This document shows, piece by piece, positions 1-9,497 of a stretch of 40,328 bases of DNA. This stretch comes from Treponema sp. (GTDB lineage: Bacteria > Spirochaetota > Spirochaetia > Treponematales > Breznakiellaceae), in contig JAITLC010000106.1 in the NCBI GenBank assembly GCA_031278095.1, forward strand, positions 1-40,328, given 5' to 3'. How positions within the stretch are numbered: the first letter of the stretch is position 1; each line of letters begins with the position of its first letter. The position numbers were made by a program, and so were the translations under genes. Below the pieces are notes generated by a model. That model was not told the origin of the DNA. It ran no database searches and was given only the letters and a program-made list of their open reading frames with translations.

Positions 1-291
1 CCTCCCCTCATCATCAAATTCGGGGACACCTAAGGGTTTTATGCTGAACGGCTGTTCTTTGCTATAGATGGCAACCCCGGAGTAGCCTGCCTTTTTGGCG
101 CTGACCCAATAAGAAAGGTAGGTTTTTCCTTCTTTATCCAAAGGTTTGATGAGTTCTTCATCAAGCTGATCGGGCCGTGCCTTGGTTTCCTGAATACAGA
201 GTATATCCGGAGATTCTTTCCGCAGCCAGGAGACAAAGCCCCGTTTCTGAACAGCCCGTATTCCGTTGACATTCCAGGACAAGATTCGCAT
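1..291 (-). CDS. xth: Exonuclease III family AP endonuclease, N-terminal part
   Basis: The reading frame starts at ATG 291 and stays open to the window edge, giving 97 codons. The N-terminus MRILSWNVNGIRAV is the signature opening of the exonuclease III / EEP nuclease fold, with the metal-site Asn7 in WNVNG. It is followed by PDILCIQETK, in which Glu is the second metal ligand, and by GYSGVAIYSK. The family repairs abasic sites and trims DNA 3' ends using Mg2+. The gene is divergent from clpS, with 42 bp between the start codons. The C-terminal two thirds lie outside the window, so the choice between ExoIII proper and ExoA rests on these motifs alone. Confidence 0.9.
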   Translation of the reverse strand, partial: MRILSWNVNGIRAVQKRGFVSWLRKESPDILCIQETKARPDQLDEELIKPLDKEGKTYLSYWVSAKKAGYSGVAIYSKEQPFSIKPLGVPEFDDEGR

Positions 292-333
292 GATGTATGA
301 TATATAGCAAAAGATTGAAAAGCAAGAGAGTCT

Positions 334-645
334 ATGCCGATTTTTGCAGGGGACGGCACCGAATTAGCCGAACGCACTACAGAGAAACTCAAGAAACCGG
401 AAGATTACCGGGTTATTCTGCTTAACGATAACTATACCACCAGAGAATTTGTCGTCGAGATCCTCATGCTGATCTTCCAGAAGAGTTTTGAGGATGCAAC
501 CAGGATCATGCTTGACGTGCACCGCCGGGGCAAGGGGACTGCCGGGATCTATACCTACGATATTGCGGTAACAAAGGTCCGGCAAGTCCATGAAATCGCA
601 AAAAAATATGAATTCCCGCTTCGTTGTATAGTAGAAGAAGCATGA
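334..645 (+). CDS. clpS: ClpS, adaptor of the ClpA/ClpP protease
   Basis: This 103-residue protein matches the usual ClpS length. ClpS binds substrates with bulky hydrophobic N-terminal residues (N-degrons) and hands them to ClpA. Visible family features are the core YRVILLNDNYTT, in which the Asn-Asp pair forms the N-end residue pocket, then the long helix EFVVEILMLIFQKS and the segment DVHRRGKGTAGIYTYDIAVTK. The C-terminal strand ends in CIVEEA. The start has only a weak purine-rich stretch (AAGAGAG) upstream. clpA follows after about 45 bp and aat after that, so adaptor, unfoldase and N-degron-making enzyme are encoded together. Confidence 0.95.
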   Translation: MPIFAGDGTELAERTTEKLKKPEDYRVILLNDNYTTREFVVEILMLIFQKSFEDATRIMLDVHRRGKGTAGIYTYDIAVTKVRQVHEIAKKYEFPLRCIVEEA

Positions 646-692
646 AATGATTATATTATACTAAGTAGTGGTTTTTTATGGAGAGTAAGAAA

Positions 693-3068
693 ATGAAGAT
701 ATCGGGTCATGTACAGGCGATTATCAATGCCGCTTACAATGAAGCCAAACTGCGTAAGCATGAATATCTGACTCCGGAACATATACTTTACGCTGCACTC
801 GCTTTCAATGATGTTCAGGATGTACTTGCCGCATGCGGGGCAAATCTTGAACAGATTAAATCCGGTATGGAAAACTTTTTTGAACAGAAGATCCCCCTTG
901 CTGTCGATCAGGAGCCTGCCCAGACTGCGGGTTTCCAGAGTGTCATAGAACGGGCGGTAATGCAGAGTCAGTCGGCCCAAAAGCAGATGCTTGATGTGGC
1001 CGATATTCTCGTCTCTCTCTTTGATGAAGAACGAAGTTATGCCGGCTACTACCTCCAGAAGGCGGGTGTGAGCCGTTATGATCTCCTCAATGTACTTTCC
1101 CATGGCGGCGATGTGAGGGATGAGCCTTTCGGTTTCCAGAAAACCGGCCGTTCCGGCGAGAATGAAGGCGTCAAGGAAGGATCAGCCGAAGATGAGACTG
1201 CCGACGGGCAAAGGGCAAAGGCCGGCAAGAAGAGCGCTCTTGAGCGTTTTGCCACCGAGTTGACCGGTCTTGCACGGGAAGGAAAGTTGGAACCGGTTAT
1301 CGGCCGGGAAGCGGAGATGGACAGGACGGTGCAGGTGCTCTGCAGACGGCTCAAGAACAACCCGGTGCATGTGGGGGATTCGGGGGTGGGAAAAACAGCC
1401 ATTACCGAAGGGCTTGCCCAGCGTATCGTGGCAGGGGATGTCCCCCCCGCTCTTAAGGATTTTACCATTTATTGCCTGGATATGGGCGCCCTGGTTGCGG
1501 GAACCAAGTACCGGGGGGATTTTGAAGAACGGATCAAACGGGTAATCGAGGAAATTCTAAAAAAGGAAAGAGCCATCCTCTTTATTGACGAGATACATAC
1601 CCTGGTAGGGGCAGGTTCGGTTTCCGGGGGTGCCCTGGATGCTTCAAACCTGCTCAAACCGGCGCTTACAAGCGGGAAGATCCGCTGCATCGGCAGTACC
1701 ACGCATGAAGAATACAGCAAATTCTTTGATAAAGACCGGGCCCTTTCCCGGCGTTTCCAGAAAATCGATATCAATGAGCCCACGGAAAGCGACGCGATAG
1801 AGATTCTTAAAGGGCTTAAAACCAAGTATGAAGCGTACCATAAGGTTCGCTACAGCGATGATGCGGTGGAAGGCGCGGTAAAGCTTGCCGCACAGTACAT
1901 TACCGAACGGCGGCTTCCCGACAAGGCTATTGATGTGATAGATGAGGCGGGCGCCTGCGCCCGGATTGAAGCTTACAAGAAAGAGAAAAACGGTGAGGAT
2001 ACAGAAAGAGAACTGAAGGATGTGGTGCAGACCGAAGAGTCGGTTCAGGAAGGTTCTGTCGAAACAATAGATATAGGGCTGTCCCTGATAGAATCTGTGG
2101 TGGCAAAAATTGCCCGTATTCCGGAACGTTCCGTGGGCGAAAGTGAAAAAGACAGGCTCAAAGGGCTTGAAGAGAAGCTGCGCGGGCGCATCTTCGGTCA
2201 GAATGAAGCGGTAAGCGCCGTGGTTAAGGCGGTAAAACGCAGCCGGGCGGGTTTCCGGGCCGATAACAAGCCGGTGGCAAATTTCCTCTTTGTAGGGCCC
2301 ACCGGGGTTGGCAAGACGGAACTTGCCCGGAGCCTGGCGGATATTCTGGGAGTCCCCATGCACCGTTTCGACATGAGCGAGTACCAGGAGAAGCATACCG
2401 TGTCCCGCTTGATTGGTTCGCCTCCCGGTTATGTCGGGTATGAAGACGGGGGGCTCCTCACCGATATTGTCCGCAAGCAGCCGCACGGTGTAGTGCTTCT
2501 CGACGAAATTGAAAAGGCTCATTCGGATATTTACAACATACTTCTCCAGATCATGGACTACGCAACCCTGACCGACAATAACGGACGCAAGGCGGATTTT
2601 AGAAACATCGTTCTTATCATGACCAGTAATGCCGGAGCCAGGGACATGGGGAAGAATCTTATCGGTTTTGGGGAACGAATTCTCGATGAATCGGCGGTTG
2701 ACGGGGCGGTTGAAAAGCTCTTTACCCCGGAATTCCGCAACCGTCTTGATTCGGTTGTCCGTTTCGGCCACCTGTCAAAGGAAATAATGGTCAACATCGT
2801 CCGCAAGGAACTGGATGCGTTCAGCGCCCAGCTTGCGGAAAAGCATGTCAGACTGGAACCGAGCGATGCCTGTATTGAACAGCTTGCCGCCGAAGGCTAC
2901 TCCAGGGAATTCGGCGCCCGTAATGTGGGGCGTCTTGTGGAAGAGAAGATCAAGAGTTTCTTTGTGGACGAGGTACTCTTCGGTTCCCTGAGTGAAGGGG
3001 GCGCTGCCCGGGCGGATTACCGTGACGGAGAATACAAGATCGATATTCTGGAAAATGTAACAGCCTGA
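693..3068 (+). CDS. clpA: ClpA, ATP-dependent Clp protease unfoldase subunit
   Basis: AAA+ unfoldase that threads substrates into ClpP. There is an N-terminal Clp repeat domain (about residues 1-145), a charged linker, and two AAA+ modules. Numbering from the upstream ATG 678, Walker A motifs are GDSGVGKT (233-240) and GPTGVGKT (540-547), and Walker B motifs are LFIDEIH (about 301-307) and [10 protein letters not shown] (606-615). There is no ClpB-type coiled-coil insertion, which points to ClpA. An IGF tripeptide in the second module (about 662-664) fits the ClpP-docking loop. I prefer ATG 693 because GGAG sits 9 nt before it; ATG 678 has no such signal and would add five residues. The aat gene starts 10 bp after the stop. 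Confidence 0.95.
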   Translation: MKISGHVQAIINAAYNEAKLRKHEYLTPEHILYAALAFNDVQDVLAACGANLEQIKSGMENFFEQKIPLAVDQEPAQTAGFQSVIERAVMQSQSAQKQMLDVADILVSLFDEERSYAGYYLQKAGVSRYDLLNVLSHGGDVRDEPFGFQKTGRSGENEGVKEGSAEDETADGQRAKAGKKSALERFATELTGLAREGKLEPVIGREAEMDRTVQVLCRRLKNNPVHVGDSGVGKTAITEGLAQRIVAGDVPPALKDFTIYCLDMGALVAGTKYRGDFEERIKRVIEEILKKERAILFIDEIHTLVGAGSVSGGALDASNLLKPALTSGKIRCIGSTTHEEYSKFFDKDRALSRRFQKIDINEPTESDAIEILKGLKTKYEAYHKVRYSDDAVEGAVKLAAQYITERRLPDKAIDVIDEAGACARIEAYKKEKNGEDTERELKDVVQTEESVQEGSVETIDIGLSLIESVVAKIARIPERSVGESEKDRLKGLEEKLRGRIFGQNEAVSAVVKAVKRSRAGFRADNKPVANFLFVGPTGVGKTELARSLADILGVPMHRFDMSEYQEKHTVSRLIGSPPGYVGYEDGGLLTDIVRKQPHGVVLLDEIEKAHSDIYNILLQIMDYATLTDNNGRKADFRNIVLIMTSNAGARDMGKNLIGFGERILDESAVDGAVEKLFTPEFRNRLDSVVRFGHLSKEIMVNIVRKELDAFSAQLAEKHVRLEPSDACIEQLAAEGYSREFGARNVGRLVEEKIKSFFVDEVLFGSLSEGGAARADYRDGEYKIDILENVTA

Positions 3069-3078
3069 CAGACCGATT

Positions 3079-3792
3079 ATGACAATAGGCCCCGATCCTG
3101 AATTTCCCTATATCACAGAATCGGATCGTTACGTCTTTCCTCCTCCCGAAAACTGGGGTGACAGTATCATTGCGGCGGGTGGCAACCTTTCGCCGGGGAT
3201 GCTCCTTTCCGCATATGAACAGGGAATCTTTCCCTGGTACAATTCGGAAGATCCGTTGCTCTGGCAGTCCCCCAATTCCCGCTTTATAGTTTATCCGGGC
3301 GGCCTCCATGTATCACGATCCATGGAGAAGCTTCTCAGGCAAAAAAAATACGAAATCAGTTTTGACAGGGACTTTCCCGCGGTGATACGGGCCTGTTCGG
3401 AAATAGAGAGGCCGGGCCAGTACGGCACCTGGATTACAAAAGATATAATCGAAAGCTACACGGAACTGCACAGATTGGGTTATGCCCATTCCGCGGAAGC
3501 GCGGCTTGACGGCGAACTTGCCGGAGGCTGTTACGGTATCAGGCTGGGACGCTGTTTTTTTGGGGAATCCATGTTTGCCGGAAAACCGAATGCCTCCAAG
3601 GCGGCCTTTATTACCCTGGCCCGCCGTCTCTTTGAAGATGACATTGCCTTTATCGACTGCCAGGTTCATACCGATCACCTTGAAAGCCTTGGGGGCGTGG
3701 AGATAAGCCGCAGCGATTATCTCAAACTGCTTTATGGAAATCTGGGTACACGGGAAGAACATTGGGACAGAAGGGGAAGCTGGGCTAAATAG
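3079..3792 (+). CDS. aat: Leucyl/phenylalanyl-tRNA-protein transferase
   Basis: The enzyme transfers Leu or Phe from aminoacyl-tRNA to the N-terminus of proteins that begin with Lys or Arg, which makes them ClpS/ClpA substrates. The 237 residues match the family length. Signature stretches are YEQGIFPWYN near residue 48, GTWITKDIIESY, LDGELAGGCYGIRLGRCFFGESMF and the C-terminal FIDCQVHTDHLESLGG. It lies 10 bp behind clpA on the same strand, so it is very likely co-transcribed. The placement makes this a self-contained N-degron operon. The gene ends at a hairpin shared with the convergent purine operon. Confidence 0.95.
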   Translation: MTIGPDPEFPYITESDRYVFPPPENWGDSIIAAGGNLSPGMLLSAYEQGIFPWYNSEDPLLWQSPNSRFIVYPGGLHVSRSMEKLLRQKKYEISFDRDFPAVIRACSEIERPGQYGTWITKDIIESYTELHRLGYAHSAEARLDGELAGGCYGIRLGRCFFGESMFAGKPNASKAAFITLARRLFEDDIAFIDCQVHTDHLESLGGVEISRSDYLKLLYGNLGTREEHWDRRGSWAK

Positions 3793-3831
3793 AGGCTGGT
3801 CCGAAAAAATTTAAGTTTCGGGACAGCCTCT
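3791..3831. terminator. Bidirectional hairpin between aat and purL (R1-like)
   Basis: Arms AGAGGCTGGTCCGAAA and TTTCGGGACAGCCTCT pair over 16 positions with one mismatch and one G-T wobble, around a short AT-rich loop. The hairpin fills the gap between two convergent genes and so can terminate both. Its GGCTG-TCC / GGGACAGCC arms resemble the R1 palindromes found elsewhere in the window. Confidence 0.6.
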
Positions 3832-3835
3832 GGTT

Positions 3836-6800
3836 TCAGGAAAAGAAGGATACGGCGTTTTCAAAGAGATGCTGATCATGGTTTCCCCGGACATTTTTGT
3901 AACAGTGTTTACGCCAGCGTTCCGAATGGGCCATCTTTCCCAACACCCGGCCATCGGGAGAGCTGATCGCCTCTACCGCATAAAATGAACCGTTGGGGTT
4001 ATAACGTCCGTCCATGGACGGCCTTCCCTCAAGATCCACATACTGGGCCGCAATCTGCCCCTCCGCGATAAGGCTCCGCATCATTGTTTCGCTGCACACA
4101 AAACGGCCTTCTCCGTGGGAAACAGGAATTGTGTGAATGTCGCCGGTTTTACAGCCTGAAAGCCAGGGAGATTTAACGCTGGAGATCCGGGTATGTACCA
4201 GCATGGACTGGTGGCGGCCGATGGTATTAAAGGTAAGCGTAGGATTGTTCGGAGGGGAAGCTTCGCTCCCGCAGGGGGCGGCGGAGGGTTCCGGGCTGCC
4301 TTCCACGATTCTTCCAAACGGAACAAGGCCCAGTTTGATTAGAGCCTGGAAACCGTTGCAGATCCCCAGTATGAGGCCGTCCCGTTTCTCCAGAAGTTCA
4401 TGTATACTCTCTTTCAGCCGTGGATTGCGGAAAAATGCGGTAATAAATTTCCCTGAACCGTCAGGTTCATCGCCCCCGGAAAATCCACCGGGAATCACGA
4501 TCATGCGGCTTTCCCGGATGAATTCCCCAGCCTTTTCAATGGAAAGACTTACGTCTTCTTTTGTCAGATTCCGTATGATCAGGGGAAGAGCTTCCGCTCC
4601 CGCCCGTTCAAGAGCATGAATAGTATCATATTCGCAGTTTGTTCCGGGGAAAACAGGGATAAAGGCTTTCGGTTTTCCTGAAACGGGGAAAACGGATCTC
4701 CGCGGTTCGGCTTTTTCCGCGTAGGATACTACAGGTACTGTTTCCGCGTCTTCTTTTCCCAGGGGATATACGCCTTCCAGCACAGATTCCCATGTTTTTT
4801 TCAGGGACAGAAGATCTATTTCTTCATTGCCGGTAATGATACGATATTGATCGATAGTGCGGCCAAGGAGGATCGCCGTATTGTCTGAACCGGCTTCAAG
4901 TCCGTCCCCGGCGAGTTCCAGAACAAAGGATCCGTAATTTTTAGTAAAGAGAATTCCGGCATCGATACTGTCATCCAGACTGAGGCCGATCCTGTTTCCC
5001 AGGCACATCTTGAAGATCGCCTCCGCGGTTCCCCCGAATCCCGGGGCCCTGGCGGAAAGAACTTTCTTTTCCCGGATAAGGCTTTCCACATAATCAAAGG
5101 TTTTTACAAAGCTGCCTGGCTCGCCCTTTATCAATACCACCGCGGAATGAGCTTTTTTGAATTCCGGAGAGACGATATTTCCCGCGTTTCCTGTAGAGAC
5201 GGCGAAGGAAACCAGGGTGGGCGGCACATGGAGATCCTCAAAGCTCCCCGACATGGAATCCTTGCCCCCTATTGCCGCAACGGAAAGTTCAAGCTGGGCA
5301 TCCAGCGCGCCGAGGAGAGCCGCAAGAGGTTTGGCCCAGCGTTCCGGATCCTTACCGAGCTTTTCAAAGTACTCCTGGAATGAAAGATAACATTCCTTCC
5401 GGCTGCCTCCCGCCGCAACAATCCTGGCAACCGATTCAATTACCGCGGAATATCCCCCGTCATACGGATCCTGTTCAGTCAGATACGGGTCGCAGCCGTA
5501 TGACATGAGTGAAACAGTATCCGTTTCTCCGTTCTCCACGGGGAAGAGGGCGGCCATGACGTCTATGGGGCTTGCCTGGTATATTCCGCCGCCGGGCATG
5601 AGAACCGTTCCCGCTCCTATGGTGGAGTCAAAACGTTCATAGAGCCCCTGCTGGGAAGAAACATTGAGGTTCTTTACAAGATTTTCAAGACGCTCTTTGA
5701 CAGACAGTTTGCTATGAAAACCGGCGGCGGCATGGATTTCGGACTCCGCCGGCAGATTTACTACCCTTTTCCCGATCCTTGCGCCGGCATGTTTTTCGGC
5801 GCCGTTTGTATCAAGAAATTCACGGGCTATATCAACAATGATTCTGTTGTCAAGATTCATACGGAGTCTTTCTTCTGCTGTAACTTCTGCGATTACAGTC
5901 GCTTCAAGATTTTCTCCGGCCGCATAATTGAGAAAGGTTTCAGCATCCCCGGGAGCAACAACCACCGCCATCCTTTCCTGCGATTCGCTTATTGCCAATT
6001 CGGTTCCATCGAGGCCCTCATACTTTCTGGGTATTTTGCCAAGGTCTATCTCCAGCCCCCGCGCCAACTCTCCTACGGCAACCGAGACACCTCCCGCGCC
6101 GAAATCATTACAGCGTTTGATGAGACGGCTCACGTTTTCTTTGCGGAAAAGCCGCTGGAGTTTTCTCTCTTCGGGAGCGTTGCCCTTCTGCACTTCGGTT
6201 CCGCTGTTTTCCAGAGAGGAAAGGTTATGGGATTTGGAAGAACCTGTAGCGCCTCCGCAGCCGTCCCTGCCGGTTCTGCCGCCCAGAAGAATAACAAGAT
6301 CCCCTGCTTCCGGGCTTTTCCTGATCACGTGAGAGGCCGGAACGGCTCCAAGAACCGCCCCCAGCTCCAGTCTCTTTGCCGCATAACCGGGGTGGTAGAT
6401 CTCCCGCACAAGTCCTGTTGCAAGCCCTATCTGGTTTCCGTAAGAACTGTAGCCTGCCGCCGCGCCCGTTACGATTTTATGCTGGGGAAGCTTCCCCGGC
6501 AGGGTCTGTTCGGGGGGGGCAAGGGGATTAGCCGCTCCGCTGATCCGCATTGCCTGGTACACATAGCTTCTCCCGGAAAGGGGATCCCTTATTGCCCCTC
6601 CTATGCAGGTTGCGGCCCCACCGAAGGGTTCGATCTCCGTAGGATGATTGTGGGTTTCATTCTTGAACATGAGGAGCCATGGTTCTGTTCTGCCGTTTAC
6701 ATTGACCTTTACCTTTACCGAACACGCGTTGATCTCTTCGGATTCATCGAGAGACGGCAGAAGTCCCTTTGCCTTCATGTACCGCGCGCCGATTGTAGCC

Positions 6801-7609
6801 AGATCCATAAGCGTAAAAGGTTTGTCTTCCCTTTCCAGTTCACGCCGGATGGAAAGATAACGTTCCCAGGCGGATGCTATTCCCGGATCATCAATTTCGA
6901 CAGTTTCAATGATGGTAGAAAAAGTGGTATGCCTGCAGTGATCCGACCAGTAGGTATCGATCATGCGCAGTTCCGTGATGCTGGGATCTCTTCCTTCGGA
7001 CACAAAATAATCCCTGCAAAACTTGAGATCCTCCGTATCCATGGCAAGGCCGTAACCTGAACAGAACTGTTCTATAACACCGTTACTCAGGAAACGGAAA
7101 CCATTCAGAACGGCTACAGATTTTGCAGGCTCATGATCGAGGATCAGGGTTTCAGGCTTTTCCATGGAAGCCTCATGGCTTTCCACCGGGTTAATTACAT
7201 ACTTCTTGACGGCCTCAAGTTCCCTGCCGCTGAGCTTCCCGTAGAGAAGATACAGCCTTGCATTCCTCACCAGGGGTCTTTCACAGCGGAAAGCCATCTG
7301 TATACACTGGGCGCAGGAATCGGAACGCTGATCGTACTGGCCCGGCAGGGATTCTACCGCAAAAACAGTGCCGCCGCCTGATTCCCTGAAATTTTCGCCG
7401 TATACATGATCAAGCTGTGGTTCGGAAAACACAGTATTTCTGCACTGCTCAAAGACACTCTCTTCGATTCTTTCCACATCATAACGGTTGAGAATCCTTA
7501 AATCCGAAAGACTCTTGATGCCCAGGAAGTTCCGGATATCAAGAAAAAGCCGCCGGCTTTCAACGGCATATTCCTTCTTTTTCTCTACATGGATCCTGTA
7601 TACAGCCAT
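3836..7609 (-). CDS. purL: Phosphoribosylformylglycinamidine synthase, single-chain
   Basis: Fourth step of purine synthesis: FGAR + ATP + glutamine to FGAM. At 1257 residues this is the fused, large form, with synthetase and glutaminase in one chain, so no separate purS or purQ is needed. DTYWSDHCRHTTF near residue 218 is the linker/active-site His region, and FKNETHNHPTEIEPFGGAATCIGG follows. The C-terminal class I amidotransferase begins at about FIPVFPGTNCEYDT and carries the nucleophile Cys in GICNGFQ and the His-Glu pair in VSHGEGRF. The ATG overlaps the end of purD by 25 bp, with AAAAGG about 8 nt upstream. It is the last gene of the operon. Confidence 0.96.
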   Translation of the reverse strand: MAVYRIHVEKKKEYAVESRRLFLDIRNFLGIKSLSDLRILNRYDVERIEESVFEQCRNTVFSEPQLDHVYGENFRESGGGTVFAVESLPGQYDQRSDSCAQCIQMAFRCERPLVRNARLYLLYGKLSGRELEAVKKYVINPVESHEASMEKPETLILDHEPAKSVAVLNGFRFLSNGVIEQFCSGYGLAMDTEDLKFCRDYFVSEGRDPSITELRMIDTYWSDHCRHTTFSTIIETVEIDDPGIASAWERYLSIRRELEREDKPFTLMDLATIGARYMKAKGLLPSLDESEEINACSVKVKVNVNGRTEPWLLMFKNETHNHPTEIEPFGGAATCIGGAIRDPLSGRSYVYQAMRISGAANPLAPPEQTLPGKLPQHKIVTGAAAGYSSYGNQIGLATGLVREIYHPGYAAKRLELGAVLGAVPASHVIRKSPEAGDLVILLGGRTGRDGCGGATGSSKSHNLSSLENSGTEVQKGNAPEERKLQRLFRKENVSRLIKRCNDFGAGGVSVAVGELARGLEIDLGKIPRKYEGLDGTELAISESQERMAVVVAPGDAETFLNYAAGENLEATVIAEVTAEERLRMNLDNRIIVDIAREFLDTNGAEKHAGARIGKRVVNLPAESEIHAAAGFHSKLSVKERLENLVKNLNVSSQQGLYERFDSTIGAGTVLMPGGGIYQASPIDVMAALFPVENGETDTVSLMSYGCDPYLTEQDPYDGGYSAVIESVARIVAAGGSRKECYLSFQEYFEKLGKDPERWAKPLAALLGALDAQLELSVAAIGGKDSMSGSFEDLHVPPTLVSFAVSTGNAGNIVSPEFKKAHSAVVLIKGEPGSFVKTFDYVESLIREKKVLSARAPGFGGTAEAIFKMCLGNRIGLSLDDSIDAGILFTKNYGSFVLELAGDGLEAGSDNTAILLGRTIDQYRIITGNEEIDLLSLKKTWESVLEGVYPLGKEDAETVPVVSYAEKAEPRRSVFPVSGKPKAFIPVFPGTNCEYDTIHALERAGAEALPLIIRNLTKEDVSLSIEKAGEFIRESRMIVIPGGFSGGDEPDGSGKFITAFFRNPRLKESIHELLEKRDGLILGICNGFQALIKLGLVPFGRIVEGSPEPSAAPCGSEASPPNNPTLTFNTIGRHQSMLVHTRISSVKSPWLSGCKTGDIHTIPVSHGEGRFVCSETMMRSLIAEGQIAAQYVDLEGRPSMDGRYNPNGSFYAVEAISSPDGRVLGKMAHSERWRKHCYKNVRGNHDQHLFENAVSFFS

Positions 7610-8871
7610 TCCATTGCCTTTTTACCGATATCTTTCCTGTAATACATGCCTTCAAAACGGATCTTTTCCGCCTCCCGGTAGGCGCCATCCACTGCCGCTT
7701 TCAGATCATCCGCAAAGACGGTAATGCCCAGCACCCGTCCGCCCGCGCTTACAATCCCGTCCTCCAGGGCAGTACCGGCATGGAAGATCCAGGTATTTTT
7801 TTGAGAAACTTTTTCAAGGCCCGTGACGGGGAACCCGGTTCTGTACGTTTCGGGATAGCCTCCCGAAGCCAGGACGAGGCAGCAGGACGCTCCGCTCCGG
7901 CAGCGGACTTCAATTTCAGCGAGCCGCTCTTCTTCCACGGCCTGCATGATCGACAGAAGATCCGTTTCAAGAAAGGGAAGCACGGCCTGGGCCTCGGGAT
8001 CGCCGAAACGGCAGTTATATTCGATAACTTTGGGACCTGCCCCGGTGAGCATGAGCCCGAAATAGAGGCAGCCCTTAAATGGGCTCCCTTCACGGTTCAT
8101 TGCGTCAATTGTAGGCAGGAAGATGGTCTTCATGCAAAGTTCCGCCATTTCTTCCGTGTAACAGGGATTTGGAGAAATCACGCCCATGCCGCCGGTATTG
8201 GATCCGCTGTCTCCATCCCCGGCTCTTTTATGATCCATGGACGAAGGCAGGGGAACAATTGTTTTTGAATCGGTAAAGGCCAGCACCGTTACCTCAGGCC
8301 CCTCAAGAAATTCCTCGATAACAACCCTGTTCCCGGACTCGCCGAAGATCCGCTCTTCCATGATCCGGCGGAGGGCCTTTCCCGCCTCATCTTCATTCTG
8401 CGCGATAAAGACACCCTTGCCCAGAGCCAAGCCGTCGGCCTTGATGACCACAGGATAACGTTTCCGCGACCTTATATAGTCAAGAGCCGAATCAACATCA
8501 TCAAAGACTTCACAGGAAGCCGTAGGGATATTGTACTTTGCCATGAGCCGCTTGGAAAAAACCTTGCTCCCCTCGAGCCGCGCAGCCTTTGCAGAGGGCC
8601 CGAAGGCGGGAATCCCGAAAGCACGGATACTGTCCGCCATTCCCTGCACAAGAGGATCATCCGGGGAAACTACCGCAAAATCAACGCCGTATTCCTGTAT
8701 ATAGGCAAGCGCAGCTTTACTATCAACAGACTTGCCGGGAAGGCACTGAGCCTCTCCTTCAATTCCTCCGTTTCCCGGCATTGCATAGATCTTTGAAATG
8801 CGGGGGTTCTCCCTGAGTTTCTTTATGATGACGTGTTCCCTTCCGCCGCCGCCGATGACAAGTATCTTCAT
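7585..8871 (-). CDS. purD: Phosphoribosylamine-glycine ligase
   Basis: ATP-grasp ligase making GAR from phosphoribosylamine and glycine, the second purine step. The 428 residues match the family. The N-terminal Rossmann-like loop reads MKILVIGGGGREHVI, followed by VVSPDDPLVQGM. ATP-grasp elements include PVVIKADGLALGKGVFIA and EEFLEGPEVTVLAF. The family signature is SMDHKRAGDGDSGSNTGGMG, and Mg2+ ligands lie in YNCRFGDPEAQ. It overlaps purN by 4 bp and purL by 25 bp, which suggests translational coupling. Confidence 0.96.
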   Translation of the reverse strand: MKILVIGGGGREHVIIKKLRENPRISKIYAMPGNGGIEGEAQCLPGKSVDSKAALAYIQEYGVDFAVVSPDDPLVQGMADSIRAFGIPAFGPSAKAARLEGSKVFSKRLMAKYNIPTASCEVFDDVDSALDYIRSRKRYPVVIKADGLALGKGVFIAQNEDEAGKALRRIMEERIFGESGNRVVIEEFLEGPEVTVLAFTDSKTIVPLPSSMDHKRAGDGDSGSNTGGMGVISPNPCYTEEMAELCMKTIFLPTIDAMNREGSPFKGCLYFGLMLTGAGPKVIEYNCRFGDPEAQAVLPFLETDLLSIMQAVEEERLAEIEVRCRSGASCCLVLASGGYPETYRTGFPVTGLEKVSQKNTWIFHAGTALEDGIVSAGGRVLGITVFADDLKAAVDGAYREAEKIRFEGMYYRKDIGKKAMEWLYTGSM

Positions 8872-9497
8872 GTTTCTTTCTCTCCGGCCTCAATCGTTTT
8901 GCAGATCATCTCTACTGCCGCGGGGAGAAGAATCCACTCGGCCTCTTCCATGATCCTTCTCTGCAAAGTTTCCGGGGTATCGCCTTCTTTTACATCCACC
9001 GCCTTTTGGAGAATAATTTTCCCGCCGTCAATGGATTCGTCTACATAGTGAACCGTGGCCCCGCTTACCTTGACGCCCCTTTCAAGCGCCGCCTCATGTA
9101 CCTTAAGGCCGTAAAATCCCCTGCCCCCGAAACTCGGCAGGAGGGACGGATGAACATTGATAATCCTTTCCGGAAAGGCGGCAAGAACCTCCTTCCCGAT
9201 TAACGAAAGAAAACCTGCCAGCACTACCAGCCTGATTCCATTTTCGTTCAGGGCTTCAAGCATGGCGCGATCGTATTCGAAAGGATCCGCTGAATTATTA
9301 AGGTTAGTGTAATTTTTTTGGAGTAGAATCTTTACGGGAATACCGTTTTCTTCCGCCCGTTTTACGGCATATGCGGCGGTTCTGCTTGAAATTACCAGGC
9401 TTATTTTTCCGGAACAGAGAACGCCGCTTTTCTCCGCGTCCAGAAGCGCCTGGAGGTTTGTGCCGCCGCCTGAAACAAGGACCGCAACACGCGTCAC
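8868..9497 (-). CDS. purN: Phosphoribosylglycinamide formyltransferase (folate-dependent)
   Basis: Transfers a formyl group from 10-formyl-THF to GAR, the third purine step. It has 209 residues. The opening VAVLVSGGGTNLQALLDA is the phosphate-binding loop. The catalytic Asn-His-Asp set is visible in INVHPSLLPSF (Asn, His) and in VDESIDGG (Asp). VVLAGFLSLIG is also typical. Overlaps of 4 bp on both sides, with purM upstream and purD downstream, place it inside the operon. The formate-using alternative PurT is not in the window. Confidence 0.95.
   Translation of the reverse strand: MTRVAVLVSGGGTNLQALLDAEKSGVLCSGKISLVISSRTAAYAVKRAEENGIPVKILLQKNYTNLNNSADPFEYDRAMLEALNENGIRLVVLAGFLSLIGKEVLAAFPERIINVHPSLLPSFGGRGFYGLKVHEAALERGVKVSGATVHYVDESIDGGKIILQKAVDVKEGDTPETLQRRIMEEAEWILLPAAVEMICKTIEAGEKET

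Noticed and set aside
1644-2771. Minus-strand open frame (375 codons) inside clpA
   Set aside because: It lies opposite the AAA+ modules, has no recognisable motif and no ribosome site.
5714-7060. Long plus-strand open frame (448 codons) inside purL
   Set aside because: Antisense to a clearly conserved enzyme; the translation has no family features and skewed composition.
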